Origin: Pogona vitticeps
Taxonomy: Eukaryota > Chordata > Lepidosauria > Squamata > Agamidae
Direction: 5' to 3'
Assembly (NCBI RefSeq): GCF_051106095.1
Contig: NC_135786.1
Span: forward strand, 200,443,001-200,507,000
Length of the DNA stretch: 64,000 nucleotides
Below the pieces are notes generated by a model, which searched no databases, was not told the DNA's origin, and was given only the letters and a program-made list of their open reading frames with translations. Both the position numbers and the translations under genes were made by a program. Below, piece by piece: positions 25,191 through 37,450 of the stretch (its first letter is position 1; each line of letters opens with the position of its first letter).

Positions 25191-25525
25191 AAAGGTTCCC
25201 CTTGACAATTTGTTCAGTTGTTTCCAGCTCTAGGGGGTGGTGTCATCTCTGTTCCCAACCCATAGAGTTAGCATTTTGTCTGAAGACAATCTTCCGTGGC
25301 CACGTGGCCAGCGCGACTAGATATGAAACGCCGTTACCTTCCCACCATGGTGGTACCTATTTATCTTCTTGCATTTGCGTGCTCTTGAACTGCTTGATTG
25401 GCAGGAGCTGGGATTAGCGACGGGAGCTCACTCCATCACGTGGATTTGATCTTACGACTTCAGGTCTTCTGACCTTGCAGCACAGAGGCTTTTGCGGTTT
25501 AACCCGCAGTGTCACCATGTCCCAC
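25191..25525 (-). mobile_element. tRNA-derived SINE, reverse orientation
   Basis: The minus strand opens with GCGGGTTAAACCGCAAAAGC and a B-box-like GATCAAATCC, then a body including GGGAGCTCACTCC-type sequence on the + strand (GGGAGCTCACTCCATCACG). It ends at GGGGAACCTTTACCTTACAG. I recognise the whole as an abundant sauropsid SINE but cannot give a reliable family name. Its open frames are not genes. Confidence 0.6.
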
Positions 25526-28330
25526 ACCTTAATGTAGTACTTAATTTTATTGCCAGGTTGGGGTTCCTGCATGATTTTCTGTCTCAGGGGCCAAAATAAC
25601 CTAAGTAGCTGGATTTGTACCTACAATTATGGGGAGGCATCAGCCATTGGTAGATTTGTCTTTGCCAGAAAAATGTATTGAACTGCCCCTTCCCTCATCC
25701 CAGCCAACGTCTTCCAGGTGAATTCTTGCCTCTCCACAGCATTACTTGTAAGACAAGATACCATGGTTGTCTTATATGGAATTTCCTTAACATTATCCCC
25801 TGACATATGTCATTAGCATGGAATCTTAATATTCACACCGTACATGGTGAGTTCTACCAGGTTTGCAGTCTGAACTAAAGGCACATGAGCCAGCATATTT
25901 GCTAGAACTAAACATGTCTGGGATTGGTTAGTATTTGGATAGGAGGATCACCCTTGGAATGTATGTCTATTTCTTTTGTCTGCTAAATAAAATGGGAGGG
26001 GGTGGCTATAAATTAATAAATAAAATGAATAATTTAGCTAAGGAGATCAGCATTCCCATAATGAGTAATCTAGAGTAATCTAGATTAGTTCCATAGAAAG
26101 TGACTAACTGAGTATTAAAATTCAGGTGTAGAATCTCTTTATTTTCAGCTTTTGGTACAATTCAGACCACAAGCCAGCTGTAGCTTTGGCTTTGGCTTTC
26201 AAAACAAACAAAAAAACAATTGCTGAACAATAGCTCCAGTTTCCCACATCTGGCTAAAAATTACCAATTTTCTCGGTGTCAGCTGTAAATCTCATCGAAG
26301 CTGAGTTGGAGTCAAATGTTATCACAAAGAATTTGAGGGTTCAGGATTGGGAGGAGTAGAAGATGCAGCCTCCTCTTTTTGACTGTTGCTCATTTTGCAG
26401 CAACAACCAATAGCAGCCATTTCCCTTCCAGAAGTTGTCCTAGAGGGTCATCATCAGATTGTGTTGTTCTTGAGACTCTGGGGTTGGTAGGAATAACAAA
26501 TAAAATGTCTTAGTTAGGTGACACTGAAATGGTAGGAGGAGATTATCACTGCACCATCTGTTTCCCTGCTAATTTTCTTGTGGCTAATTGCAGAACATTG
26601 ATGAAGTGGCAGAGCATGTCTCAGTTGCTTGCACATGCCTGATTGCACAGCTGAGATGTGCCAAGGCACTTTGTCCATTAGCCACAATTAGCTATGGAAT
26701 GTTACACAAACCTTATGCAAACACCAATAGGATTCCAGCCACCACTTGAATATGCCAGTCACAGTAACTGAGACAGTCAAAGTTATAAAACTTGCTGTCC
26801 TTAACTGCACATTATTGAAGACTGATCACTAGCACTGAGAAAGAGATTGTTTAGGCATTGCTGTAGTAAGGTCAGTGACAGCTTGTGACCAGAAGAGGAG
26901 GTGCACATCCTGAAATTTTGGGGAGATGGACTCTTCTGTCCTGGTCTCCTAGCTGCAACACTGTGTAATTAAATATTGCCTAATTGAAAAATTGCTATTA
27001 TCTCTGTACAAAACTGTATACTACCTATTGTATTCTCAACAGCATTGTCACATCAGAATCATTATCAATATTAGGATATATTTGCCTTTTAGAGATGGCT
27101 CCCCAGATAATGAAGCTGTATAGAACAAAACCTGCTGTAGGATTTAGCCTACTTACAGCAAAAAATATTATGCTGGAGGGAAAAAAACCAAAGATTCTGA
27201 TTAAATTGGAGAAAATAAGCTATTCTTTTCACACCCACTAGATGATTGGAATTGTCATGCAGTGTCATGACTCTGTCCAAACAGCATGCTGCTAAATTAA
27301 CTAATACCTAACCAATAACTAACAAGTCATCATTCCTCACTAACTCACGTTTGAAATTTAACACAATCTATTTACAAAATATGCTTGGATTACACCAGTC
27401 CATCTTCTATCTCATATGGCAGTTCATCATAAGCTTCTGGGCGAGTAGTTGTATTTGCTTATATTTTGTTCTGATGCTACATATGCTTGAGTTACCTCCA
27501 AGTTCTCTTATTGTGGTAGTACTATTCATTCTTCAAGGTGAGATACAACAGTTACTTTTAAGAGCATGAGGAGGATGTGCAGGGAACAAAAAATTAGAAA
27601 ACTTTGTGACATTAGAGCATCTAATGGAGATATCTCTTGAATGTAAATGGATTAAGGTATAAAAGATGTCATGACTGGCATCCACCATAAGTACCTTACC
27701 AGGGTAGAGGGAACCATATGAGGAATTTTTCTGTGGTTAACTTTGGAAACATCAAAAACATAGGATCTGCTGACTTCAGGGAAATTGTTTATTTCAAGAA
27801 AGTAAACCTTATTAATACAAAAATAAGATGCTAAAAGCAATTGTTAGTTCCAAGAGTAAACCTATTGAATCAGTAAAGTGCTTTTGATTCCATTGGTCCA
27901 CTCTACTTCACACTGACAATTGGATTTAGCTCATTAACAGTTCTGTTATTCAGTGACAGCACTAAGAAGTACCAAACAGTCTAAGATACCTCCAGCCCCC
28001 CCCTTTTTTAATGAATACAGAAGCTTTGTCCTCCAAAAGCATAATCTGGTATTATTCTCCTGTGCAGGAGACATGGTGAAACCTTTGGGATCCAATCCAG
28101 ATCCACACAGAAGCTTGATGCCATTTATCTCAGTGGATCTTGTATAGAGTAGCATTCTGCTAGATTGCGTCTAAAGCCTTTGTGTTGTTTATATTTTCCT
28201 TTTTTTCATGATAGTCAAATCAGTTTTGATGGGACTAAAATAATCAATATAGATACTGTACCTCCAACTTCAAAAGATGAGGTTTCAGTTTTTCTCTTTT
28301 GTGAATACAGTATTTGTCTTTTCGCCTCAG

Positions 28331-28450
28331 ACTGGGTCTGAACTATCTCCACAAGGACATGCAGAAGGACAGCTGAGGACCAATGAAAGAGTTGATGAGC
28401 CAGCTCGTCATGTCTTCTCTTTCTCCTGGTTGAACTCATTGAATGAATGA
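28331..28450 (+). CDS. TRIM55: TRIM55 terminal coding exon
   Basis: The acceptor CCTCAG ends at 28330. The phase-0 exon encodes 39 residues and a TGA at 28448-28450: it opens TGSELSPQGHAEGQ and closes EPARHVFSFSWLNSLNE. The closing block is essentially the human TRIM55 C-terminus I remember (EPARHIFSFSWLNSLNE), and the exon length matches the human last coding segment, so no coding exon seems to be missing from the long intron before it. The 3' UTR follows. The exon lies among noncoding repeats and is recognisable only by this conserved ending and by phase compatibility with the exon at 1354-1641. Confidence 0.93.
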   Translation, partial: TGSELSPQGHAEGQLRTNERVDEPARHVFSFSWLNSLNE

Positions 28451-29034
28451 TGATGCCAGCAGGTTTCTGAAATGACTCATAGGCAACAAGTGACTTGGCT
28501 GAAAGTGACGACAAATAGCACATTTGAAAGAAATTGTGGCCCTAATATTCTCTGGAAATTTTTTTATTGAAAGAGTCATATTGGATCTGATTCTCTGAGA
28601 TTTTTGGAAGCAGCTGTACAATGTGGGGAAAGGGGTGGGAGGAAAATTTTAAAAAATGTGAGTCAGTAGTTCATGATGGGGGTCAAGTTCATAATAGCTT
28701 TTGAGACGATATCATATGATAACCTTGTAACTTCTCCAACTCACCTTCACAGATTGGTACAATATTGGTTGAACAATGCAGCCTTTATATCTGGTACTGG
28801 TCAATGATACAAACATAAACTGTTACATGATTATTCCAATTGACCCTGAATGTGCTCAAGCAAAACAAATGTTAGAAAGGAATGAATTGAACAGACCACA
28901 TATTGTTGTTACAAGTAAAGTGTTAAAAGCACATTATATAGTACACATACTTGTACATGTCTTTGACATTTTCTTGTACAATTGTGTTGAAGTATTTCAT
29001 CAAGATTGTTGTATAAAATATCAGTTGTTTCCCT

Positions 29035-29040
29035 AATAAA
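29035..29040 (+). terminator. Probable TRIM55 polyadenylation signal
   Basis: An AATAAA about 585 bp after the TRIM55 stop codon is followed by GT-rich sequence (ATTTGTGTTGTT), the usual layout of a cleavage/polyadenylation site. A second AATAAA near 29218 is an alternative. This is inferred from sequence only. Confidence 0.5.
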
Positions 29041-30340
29041 GGCATTTGTGTTGTTAATAGGCATCAGGAAGTAATTGTGACAGGCTTTTCAATGGACATC
29101 AGCAACTCTAACCGGAGATTTTATTTTTCTTCAGTTACTATATGTATTGAGCAATTCCTTTTCCATCCTATCTGGACCCCTGAACTTGTATGCATGCCAA
29201 ATATTGAAACTGCTCACAATAAACAGCCAGATGAAACACACTCTAAAACAGATTACAGTAAAAAGCTAGACTTTTTAAAGGTGTCTTTCAAGCATTCTGG
29301 AGTGCAATATCATTAAAAACTATAAAAAGCAAAACCCAACAAATGTGTTCATCACCCATCTAATATGGGCCAAAATGGGACCAACCTCATCTACCTCTGA
29401 AGGGAACTGCTTCATAATGTGCTGCACACGGGAGTCTGACTGTCTTTCCTTCTTGCTTGCTTGCTTTCAGAAAAAATAAAGACAACGGTGTCTGGAAGAC
29501 CTGTACAATTCCATGAATGAGGTGGAAGAGTCACACAGTAAAAGGCATGTATGGAAAGTGCTTTATTCATGGCAATGGACCCTTAAAGCAATCTTTCTCC
29601 AGAAACATCAGTTTATCCCCATGTCACCAACCTGGAATTGATGGAGCAGAAGGTTACATTAGTAGAAGGGGAGCCTCAAGTAAGAAAAACTAAATTACTG
29701 TGAGGTCCATTACCCTTGCCTCTGGTGGAACCAACAGATTTTGAGCTCTCCCACCAAAAACTCCATCAGCTCCAGGTTGCTGGTGAGGTTGTTTTTTATT
29801 GGTTCAAGTGCTTACCACAGTGGTTCCCTGTCATTGCCCTCCTGCACCTCAGGGGACTACATCCCCCTGCACTAGTTCCCTTGACACAGTCAATTTAATG
29901 ATGGTCTCAGTTCCCATTACTGAGGCCAGTAAAGTCCTCGCAGTAAATAAGCCCAGTCTGTGAAAGCACTTGAGCCAATAAAAAGCTGCTCGTAGGTTCT
30001 TGCCAGGGTTTATTATCCTACTCCCAGGTCAGCTGTCCAATTGTGCAGAGGATGGGTTCTAAATCCTCTTCCACTGAACCCTAGATCTCCTCCTCCTCTG
30101 CCAACTCCTCACCAGGCATCACAGTTCTTGAAGACCCCCCCCCCCAAATTTCACCACCACCCTTCTTTAACACCAGTGACAGGCCCTCCTCCCATCTGGT
30201 GAGCTGTTCCCCAGCTCCCCAGAGACACCTGGGTTTCTCTCCTACCAGCTCAGAGTAGATGCTCCATCCATGACCTTGGGGTGGTGTTGGGTGAGGACAG
30301 AGGGCCTGCCCAGGGCATTGGCAGTGGCCCCCACACAATT

Positions 30341-30627
30341 TGTTGTTGTTCAGTCCTTAAGTCATGTCTGACTCTTTGTGACCCCATGGACCAGAGTACG
30401 CCAGGCTCTCCTGTCTTCCACTGCCTCCCGGAGTTTGGTCAAATTCATGTTGGCAGCTTTGATGACACTGTCCAACCATCTCGTTCTCTGTCGTCCCCTT
30501 CTCCTCTTCCCTTCACACTTTCCCAACATCAGGGTCTTTTCCAGGGAGTCTTCTCTTCTCATGAGCTGGCCAAAGTATTGGAGCCACAGCTTCAGGATCT
30601 GTCCTTCCAGTGAGCACTCAGGGTTGT
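30341..30627 (-). mobile_element. RTE-BovB 3' fragment
   Basis: The minus-strand frame reads NPECSLEGQILKLWLQYFGQ, then LMRREDSLEKTLMLGKCEGK and AWRTLVHGVTKSQT, which is the BovB C-terminus. It ends in the BovB 3' tail (CAACAACAA on the minus strand). Only the last ~290 bp was integrated. Possible diverged target copies are CACACAATTT and CACAAAATTA. Confidence 0.9.
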
Positions 30628-33600
30628 AATTGCACAAAATTACTCAAGCATAAACCAGCAGGGGAAACAATAATAATTTCAGGGTCAGGTAGTCAGCACT
30701 GCTTTTGTGGCCATTCTTTGCAAGGTAAGTATCTGTTCATTGTAGTTGTGCCAGTCCTACTGTTGGGCACATCGGCCACTGCCCAAGATCCCCTCCCAAT
30801 ATACCTGAGTTTTTTTGATAGAAGAAGAGGGTGCATGTAACCTTCTCTCTCTGTTCTTTCTTCTTCTTCTTCCTGGAATCTCTTCCACTTCCTTTAAAAA
30901 TATATATTATCAAAATGTATTATCAGGGCTCTTTGATGGAGATGGTGAAAGGGAGCTATATATCCCTCCAATGTTATGTCCAAGACATACTGGAATACAT
31001 GCAAACAGGGCAATGGGGCCTCCGTAGCCTTCCTTGTTTCAAAACCAGCTATACTTTTGTTTCCAATTAGTTGAGAAAGAACAGCCAAAACTGAGATATG
31101 TTACAGGTTCTTAAACATTACTGCTTTTGCATACACTCAAATAATTCAACTTGTCACTTCTGACTTGTCAGTAGATCTGCATAAGCTAGATTTTGTCCTG
31201 TGCTACTCTTACATCTCAGTAGGAATGGAGAGAGAGGTGGTCATGCAGGGAGAAAATTTTTGGACTCTCAGAACTTTCTGCCTTTTCTTACATTGAAGTA
31301 ATCCAGTCATTTTTACTTATGGTTCCACCTCTGATGATCCCATCCTCTATTTTACCTGATTCAAACAGTACTATCAGGCACTTCATTTGGAGATTATGTG
31401 GAGGCCATAAGAGGATGAGAAAGGGAATGATTATGCTAGAAACAAATACTTTCTTGACAAAGGCTGTATTCTTTCCCCTTCTCTCCTTCTTTTTTCTCTT
31501 TCTCCATCTTTTCCTTTCCTCCTAACAAGCTGCTCAGGTAGGGACACATTGCTCATTTAGAAGCCTGGATGCACCACAGGCAGCACTCAGCCCTCCCCAA
31601 AGGCCACTGAGTGGGTTTTTCTTCTGGTTACTAGTTGTCAGTTTCCAGTTTCAAAAGGTATGCCCAGACAATGTGCTTGTAGTCCTACCACTCAAAAAAA
31701 TATTGTGTGCCTATTCTTTTTCTCCTTAACATTTTGCTGCTGCTGCTGATGCCACCATAGCCACCTAAGGATGGACAGAAAAAACACTGAAGGGGGGGGG
31801 AACCTAGAGGGTTGCGAGTGAAAGACGACAACCGGATTCTTACCACCATCACCACCAACAAATTCTGTGACTGAAGGAGAATATTATAAATGGATGCCTG
31901 GAAGCATCCAGAGTCATTGTCTTCACTTCTAGAACTGAGATTGTCTTTCACTTTGAAATGAAAAGAAAAAGAGAAGTGGTATAGGAGGAAATGATGTCTA
32001 GCTGGCAGGTGGCTCCTGGTGGTGGCAACTATCAATGGCTGAATCCGACCCTGAGATTCAGAAGTAACTCTTGCTCAACCACTACTACACAACGCCATAT
32101 CCAGAGAAGGTGGCTCCCCGGGATGTAAAACCTTGCAGCCAAGGTTTAAAGGCAAAGAGCATTCAAGAGAATTCTTACAGAACTGCACACTAAATTGGGA
32201 GCAATTTGGGAGTGGCAGCAGTTGCCCTACATGATGTTTCATCATTTCCCTGTGCTTTTGCCATCAGGAACCCCAGAGCAAAACTAACATGCATATTTTT
32301 TGTACCTATTCACTTGTTTTATTTGGATCATTAACTTGCTACTTCAAGCACTCATTGTGGTGTGCAGGAACAAATCAAACGAATTCTATCACCAGCTCCC
32401 ACATTTAAAGTAAAATAAAATGAAATAATGTGCTTTCCAAAATCTGGAGAAGGGAGGAACATATGTGTGTGTATGTGGGGTTAGTTTTGCTCTTTCAGTA
32501 TACTGAGTGCTGGAGCTTGGAAAATGAAGAGGTCTTACAATCACCCTGTAGCTCTGTGTTATATACCATTAAATTGGAACCCAAATTGGAAACAAGAATT
32601 ACAAGGTAAATAAGATATTTGAAGAGTGGTCTTACCATTTCCACCTACCCATCCCTGTGAGTTTCCATGGCCAAGCAAGGATGTGAACTGAGATCTCCTG
32701 AATTCTGGGCCATTACCCTATCCACTATTCCACAATGTGTATCTTACATGTGGGTATTGTGTATTTTTACATGACCATAACACACAAATATTGTGTGAAT
32801 GAATTTTTATGGAGTTGACCCCAGGGTGGTAACATCTGTAAGGTAATTAAAGGGTTAACATCAAGTTGGTAAAATATCTCACTGACCAGCTAGGCATAAA
32901 TGTTGTGGAAGAAGTGCAAGACCAGCACACCATCTCAAGATAAGCAAGTCGAAGAGAACATCCTGACCTTGGTTTGGTTGGGGGAACAGAGTTTTGTGAT
33001 GTGTGGCCATTGCACCTAGAATGTGGTTAATTGCTCTTGGCTGGTATAGCTGAAACCAATTAAAAGCTGCCTGCTGATTGATGGATTCTTACAAAAGTGA
33101 ACTGTGGGATGATGGGATTTAATGGAGATAGTTAGTGGCATTCTTTAGCCTGCACCTTTCATCCTTCATCTTGGATCATGTCTATGACTTAGTATGTTCA
33201 TGCTATCTGCCATGAAGAACTCTGTACATGCTTGTCCATATAGCCTGGAGAGCTAGCTTTTCTTTATTTTCCATAGGGATAGCCTCATTATGCCTTGAGC
33301 TCTGTAAAGTCTGCTTGTGCTACCAAATGATGGATTTTGTAATCATTGCTGAATTATTGGAAAGTTTGTCTTATGCCTTGCTCCTTTTGCTTTTAATCAA
33401 ATATAAAATTTTGCCTAAGCTGTGGTTTGTTTAGACAGCTGAAAGGGGTTGATGGCACTCTTTTCTCTGTCTGAAGATGCTCAGAGATTTTGAAGCATTT
33501 TGAGTTACTTGAAGTTGTCTGCAGGGTTGTTTCCAACCAGAAGCAACAACCTGCGAGCCCTCAGGAGGCTTTTCCTAACCATGAGTGCACTGGCGCCCTG

Positions 33601-34514
33601 GACCTACCCCAGCCAGGCAAAGAAGGCAATGTGACTGAATGGTCAGAGGATCCCCTCTGAGTAACCTGTGAGTAAACAAGCTGTCCCCTCACAGATTGTA
33701 TTTCCTCTTCATGACTCTGAGTGGGCAAAGTTGGTCATTTCTATCAGTGACGTTTAGCAAATCTGGTTCTAACTAATTTACTAACAAACAAAAATAGTGA
33801 ACTCTGCATATCCAAATATAAAGAAAAGCACTTTATTTTTATGCAGTGGGATGGCTAGGTGCTATATATATATATATATATATATAATTGTAGAAAGCCT
33901 TTTATCACAAAACCCTTCCTAAAATAGATTCAGCATTTATATACAATACAAAAACATATTCCAAAAAAACCATAAAACCCTAATTTTAAAATACAACATG
34001 AATATTTTTTTTAAAAAAAAGAATCAGAAATAAATTTTAAAATATTGCTTTTTTAAAAATCGCCCATTAAAAATACTAAAGCCTCACTAAATAATTAAAG
34101 CAGAAACCAGAATAAAGTCCTTTTGGGAGAGAGACTTGGAAAACAAATACTGTAAGGTTTCAGGGTCCTTTTCAAGGCATGCAGGGAAGGGGCCCAAGCG
34201 ACCTACCTTCATTCATGCAGCATTCTGTGAATGGAAGCTGCTGCTGAAAACACCCTGTCCCTTGTACCCATCCATCTAGTGGTTCCTACAGATAAGTGTG
34301 TAAGGCAGGTTTGAAAAGCAGATTTAATAGTGCTGGCAAGCTGAGATGAGTGATTTCCCCTCCCCACCCACTTTTCTGAAGAAAAAGGTATTTTGGCAGG
34401 TAAAGGGGCATCATGCAAAGGGAAGAAAACGGGCTTCTATCCGAATGGTCGCTCCCCCACCATTGTTAAACTGGATCAGGCTCCCATGGCATTCCTAATC
34501 AGAGCCTGAAAATT

Positions 34515-34620
34515 TGACATTTTGGATAACAACTTCCAAAATCCCCAGGCAGCATGCCATGACCATGCTGTCTGGGGATTCTGGGATTTGTAGCCCAAGA
34601 GGTCTTGTTTCCAACGCTTA
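34515..34620. mobile_element. Palindromic hAT-like MITE fragment
   Basis: The inverted pair AACTTCCAAAATCCCCAGGC / CTGGGGATTCTGGGATTTGT surrounds a short centre (CATGCCATGACCATG). It is the same motif set as other MITEs in the window; the ends are not clear. Confidence 0.5.
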
Positions 34621-35209
34621 GCTCCTGATTCCTTGTCTTCACTCCCTGCCTGCCTGAGGCAGTGGGCATGGGTCCACAAAAGCTTATGCTAAACCAGACT
34701 TTCAGTCTCTTTCGGGCGCCACAGAACTGTTTGCTCTCTTTTTTGATGCGAACTGGTAGATTTGCCGACTTATGGCGATCCTTTCCTGGGTTAACTCAAA
34801 GGTGAGGGCATGTAATTATTATCATGGAAATTACAAAAGCTTTGAAATACAGCCATGCCGGCCGGAGCATTCGGAGGCTTGTCCAGGTTTTTAAAAAGTA
34901 ACTTTTCCAAGCTCTGAGCTCCACGGCAGCCCCCGAAGGCCGTGACACCCACTCCTGCTGGGCGCGCTGTTTGCAGAGATGAGGCAGGCTAGTAAAAAAA
35001 ATAGACACGCCTTTTAAAACGTGGTGGCCTTTCTGCTGGTTCGTCGGAAGTCGAACGATCATCTTCGGAAGATTCCCTTTCTCTGGGTCCTGACCCGACC
35101 CGGGCAAGCGGAGAGAGCAGCCTCCCGGGAGGAGGGCCGAAGCGATTTGCTTAACGCTCCGAGCCCTTCCCCGGTTCTTTCCCCTCCACTGCATCCTCGG
35201 AACTGTTCT

Positions 35210-35320
35210 TTCCCTCGACCATCGTGGTGGCCTTGGAGATTTGAACCTGGGTGTGTCTGACTTCGCTGCGCCTCTCTCTAACCACTCTGCCACACACCCC
35301 ACGTGCCCCTGCTTCAATCG
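35210..35320 (-). mobile_element. tRNA-like SINE head or tRNA pseudogene
   Basis: The minus strand has an A-box match (TGGCAGAGTGG near 35281-35291) and a near B-box (GGTTCAAATCT near 35236-35246), spaced as in a Ser/Leu-type tRNA. The acceptor stem does not pair, so it is not a functional tRNA. Confidence 0.45.
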
Positions 35321-35467
35321 GAGGGGCTGGGCGTGTGTGTCTCAGCCTTGGGAGACCCGGCGGAGTGCCCAAAGACCTTATCAAGGTGGCGTCTGTGAAG
35401 TCCCGTTTGGTTAATCTTCATACATAAATGACAAACAGGTTGAAAGCCCACCTCAGGCTCAAAAGGG

Positions 35468-35603
35468 CATCTGGCTAGTTCAGTGGTTTAGGTCTCTGGC
35501 TATGGATCCAGAGGTCGAGAGTTTGATTCCCCACTGTGCCTCCTTGGGAGGGGCTGGACTCAGTGATCTATAGGATCCCTTCCAGCTCTGCAATTCTAAG
35601 ATG
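35468..35603 (+). mobile_element. tRNA-derived SINE (squamate type)
   Basis: A-box region TAGTTCAGTGGTTTAGG and B-box region GAGAGTTTGATTCCCCACTG are followed by GGGGCTGGACTCAGTGATC, CCCTTCCAGCTCTGCAATTC and a (GAT)n tail. The head is shared with the Sauria SINE copies; the body is of a different subtype. Confidence 0.7.
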
Positions 35604-36516
35604 ATGATGAAAGGGAACATCTGCTCTCTTTTGCCATCCTTTCCCTCCCCCTTCCATTGTCAATTTCCAAACTTTTTGCTCCCCCCAAATCGGGGGAGGC
35701 TACGGAAACTTTCCCTTGAACAGCCCTTCCCCCACTTTGTAATCCTAAATGTATAAGCAGAATGTCAACGAAGCAAAATTGTTTTTGCATCAGGACTGAA
35801 AAGCCGAAACAACGCTGGGAATTATTGGAGGCATTGTTTGTTTACTTTGTTGTTATTGGTCACGGATTTCCCCCCTCCTTTGCAGTATACAGTAAGTAAA
35901 TGCAGTTTCACATCTATGGGAAAACGAGGCAATCTTAAGGCCTCTTGAGTGCCAGTAGCACGGAGGGGGGGGGCAAAACGAGGAGTTGCACAGTTTGATT
36001 GACAACACTTCAGCTGGAATGTCTTTTCTATGGACTTGTAAGTTTATTAGCTGGGTTTATAAAAGCAGTTCTGAAGGGTCACGGGATGGATCTGAAGAGA
36101 GAGAGAGACGTAAGCCCACCGATGCTAATAGTAAAAGGCAAGGGCTGCGGTCTGAGGTAAGCCTGTTCGGGAGGATCGGCGTCCAAATCAGTGCGGTTTA
36201 TCTCTTAATAAATGAGACTTGGATTGGAGGTGTGAAGAGTCATTTGTAAAGCAACATGGAAGAGTTGAAGTGTTGCGCCGGAAATTCACAAGAGCACTTT
36301 GTGTTGCTTGGTTCTCTAACCTAATGTACCTCAGGGTCTCAGCCTCGGTGGACAAAGCTGAAGCCCCGGCCCTTTGCTCATGCCCAGAGGCTCTCCCCTC
36401 TGAGCATCACGTACTCTACAGTTAACGTGGATCTGTTCTCCTAAATTCGGCTCAAATGTGAGACGCCTGAACCCCGAGCCCTTCCCCAAACTGTTGCCCC
36501 TCAAGATGCGTTCGGC

Positions 36517-36605
36517 TACAACGCCCATCATGCGTTGGATGCTGCTTCCATGGCTATACGGGCTGGAGGTAATGGGAATTGTTGTCTAATACATCTGGGG
36601 GTTCA
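36517..36605. mobile_element. hAT-like MITE fragment near CRH 3' end
   Basis: The imperfect inverted pair ACAACGCCCATCATGCG / AATGGGAATTGTTGTC is followed by TACATCTGGGGG, as in the 'aactcccatcatcc...catctgg' MITEs of reptiles. Short and diverged. Confidence 0.45.
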
Positions 36606-36851
36606 AAGTGTGGCATTCCACTCGAACCCAGGTGCTGTAATAGCCCATCAAAGCAACGGAAGGACCTCGCCCTATTTAACACGTTACACGTTGGGTGGAC
36701 AGATGTGCTCTTGTGTCCTTCCTCTGAGTTATGTGGGCAATCCATTCCCGCAGAGAAACATTTCCAGATCCCACCCACCCCCATGCTCGAATCTAGACGG
36801 ACCCCAGCAGGCAGGCAAGGAAGGGTAGGAAGCCATCGTTCCTTTGCAGCT

Positions 36852-36924
36852 TTTATTAAAAATATAAATATTAAACATTCTCTTACACAACCAAATTGAC
36901 CGAGCGCTGAAAATATGTTTTATT
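36852..36924 (-). terminator. CRH polyadenylation signals
   Basis: Two AATAAA hexamers lie on the minus strand, at 36919-36924 and 36852-36857, about 530 and 600 bp after the CRH stop codon. GT-rich sequence (GGTTGTGTAAG) lies between them. The upstream one would give a 3' UTR of about 550 nt. Which is used cannot be told from sequence. Confidence 0.6.
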
Positions 36925-37203
36925 TGTGGAAATGTTTACAAAGAAGAAAGAAAATAGAAGAGTCGGTTCGAAACAGCTCAATACAGAGACGCCCCAACCC
37001 TCTTCCCTCCGAACCACCATCACCCCGCAGACGACAGGGGGCGCTCCAGCTTTCCAGCGGCTGGACCCCAACCGAAAGGAGTTGAATTAATCTTGAGTGA
37101 GTGCGCGGTTGGGTGGGGGCGGGAAGAGGAAGGGAGAAGAATAAGTTACAAACGACACTTGGGCACTACAACGCCGGGCATGCTACTGACGGGCTACATT
37201 AGG

Positions 37204-37282
37204 CGGTGTGTGCGTGTGTGTGTGCGTGTCTGTGTCTCTCTCTGTGTGTGTGTGCGTGTGTGTGCGTGTGTGTGTGTGTGTG
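37204..37282 (-). repeat. (CA)n tract in the CRH 3' UTR
   Basis: Imperfect (TG)n on the + strand, so (CA)n in the CRH transcript, interrupted by GCG and TCTCTC. It lies 170-250 nt after the stop codon. Confidence 0.95.
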
Positions 37283-37450
37283 TCACGGGACACGATGTAG
37301 GTAAAGCTCTCGAATAAACAGAAAGAACAGGAGATCGGAACAGCACGGGGGGATCTGTGTAAATATATTTATATATGTCGCAGTGATGTGCTAACTGGAG
37401 GATCTCTCTTTGGTAAAGGGAGACGGGACGGATGGAGGGCAAGGTGGGGT

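Larger units (their letters stand above)
1642..28330 (+). other. TRIM55 terminal intron, 26.7 kb, repeat-rich
   Basis: The intron is bounded by donor GTTAGT and acceptor CCTCAG. Annotated elements inside it are listed separately. I see no gene or recognisable repeat family in 2071-2790, 2970-4380, 5000-5830, 6000-6760, 6890-8330, 8424-11328, 11541-12769, 16140-18490, 19966-20730, 21330-22690, 23991-24640 and 25531-28330, apart from short AT-rich or simple tracts such as (CA)n at 3107-3131. Conserved enhancers could be hidden there; I cannot tell by eye. Confidence 0.85.
29041..36840. other. TRIM55-CRH intergenic spacer
   Basis: No gene was found. Annotated repeats are a BovB fragment at 30341, MITE-like sequence at 34515 and 36517, and tRNA-like sequence at 35210 and 35468. 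Nothing recognisable lies in 29041-30340, 30628-32650, 32750-33860, 33890-34514 and 35604-36516, apart from (TA)n at 33866-33888. The stretch 32655-32745 looks like a reversed tRNA-SINE remnant (GATGTGAACTGAGATCTCC). The interval 32810-33640 has AT-rich, LTR-like composition, but I could not find ends. Confidence 0.7.

Noticed and set aside
35210-35320. Functional tRNA gene on the minus strand
   Set aside because: A- and B-box matches exist but the acceptor stem does not pair, so a SINE head or pseudogene is more likely.
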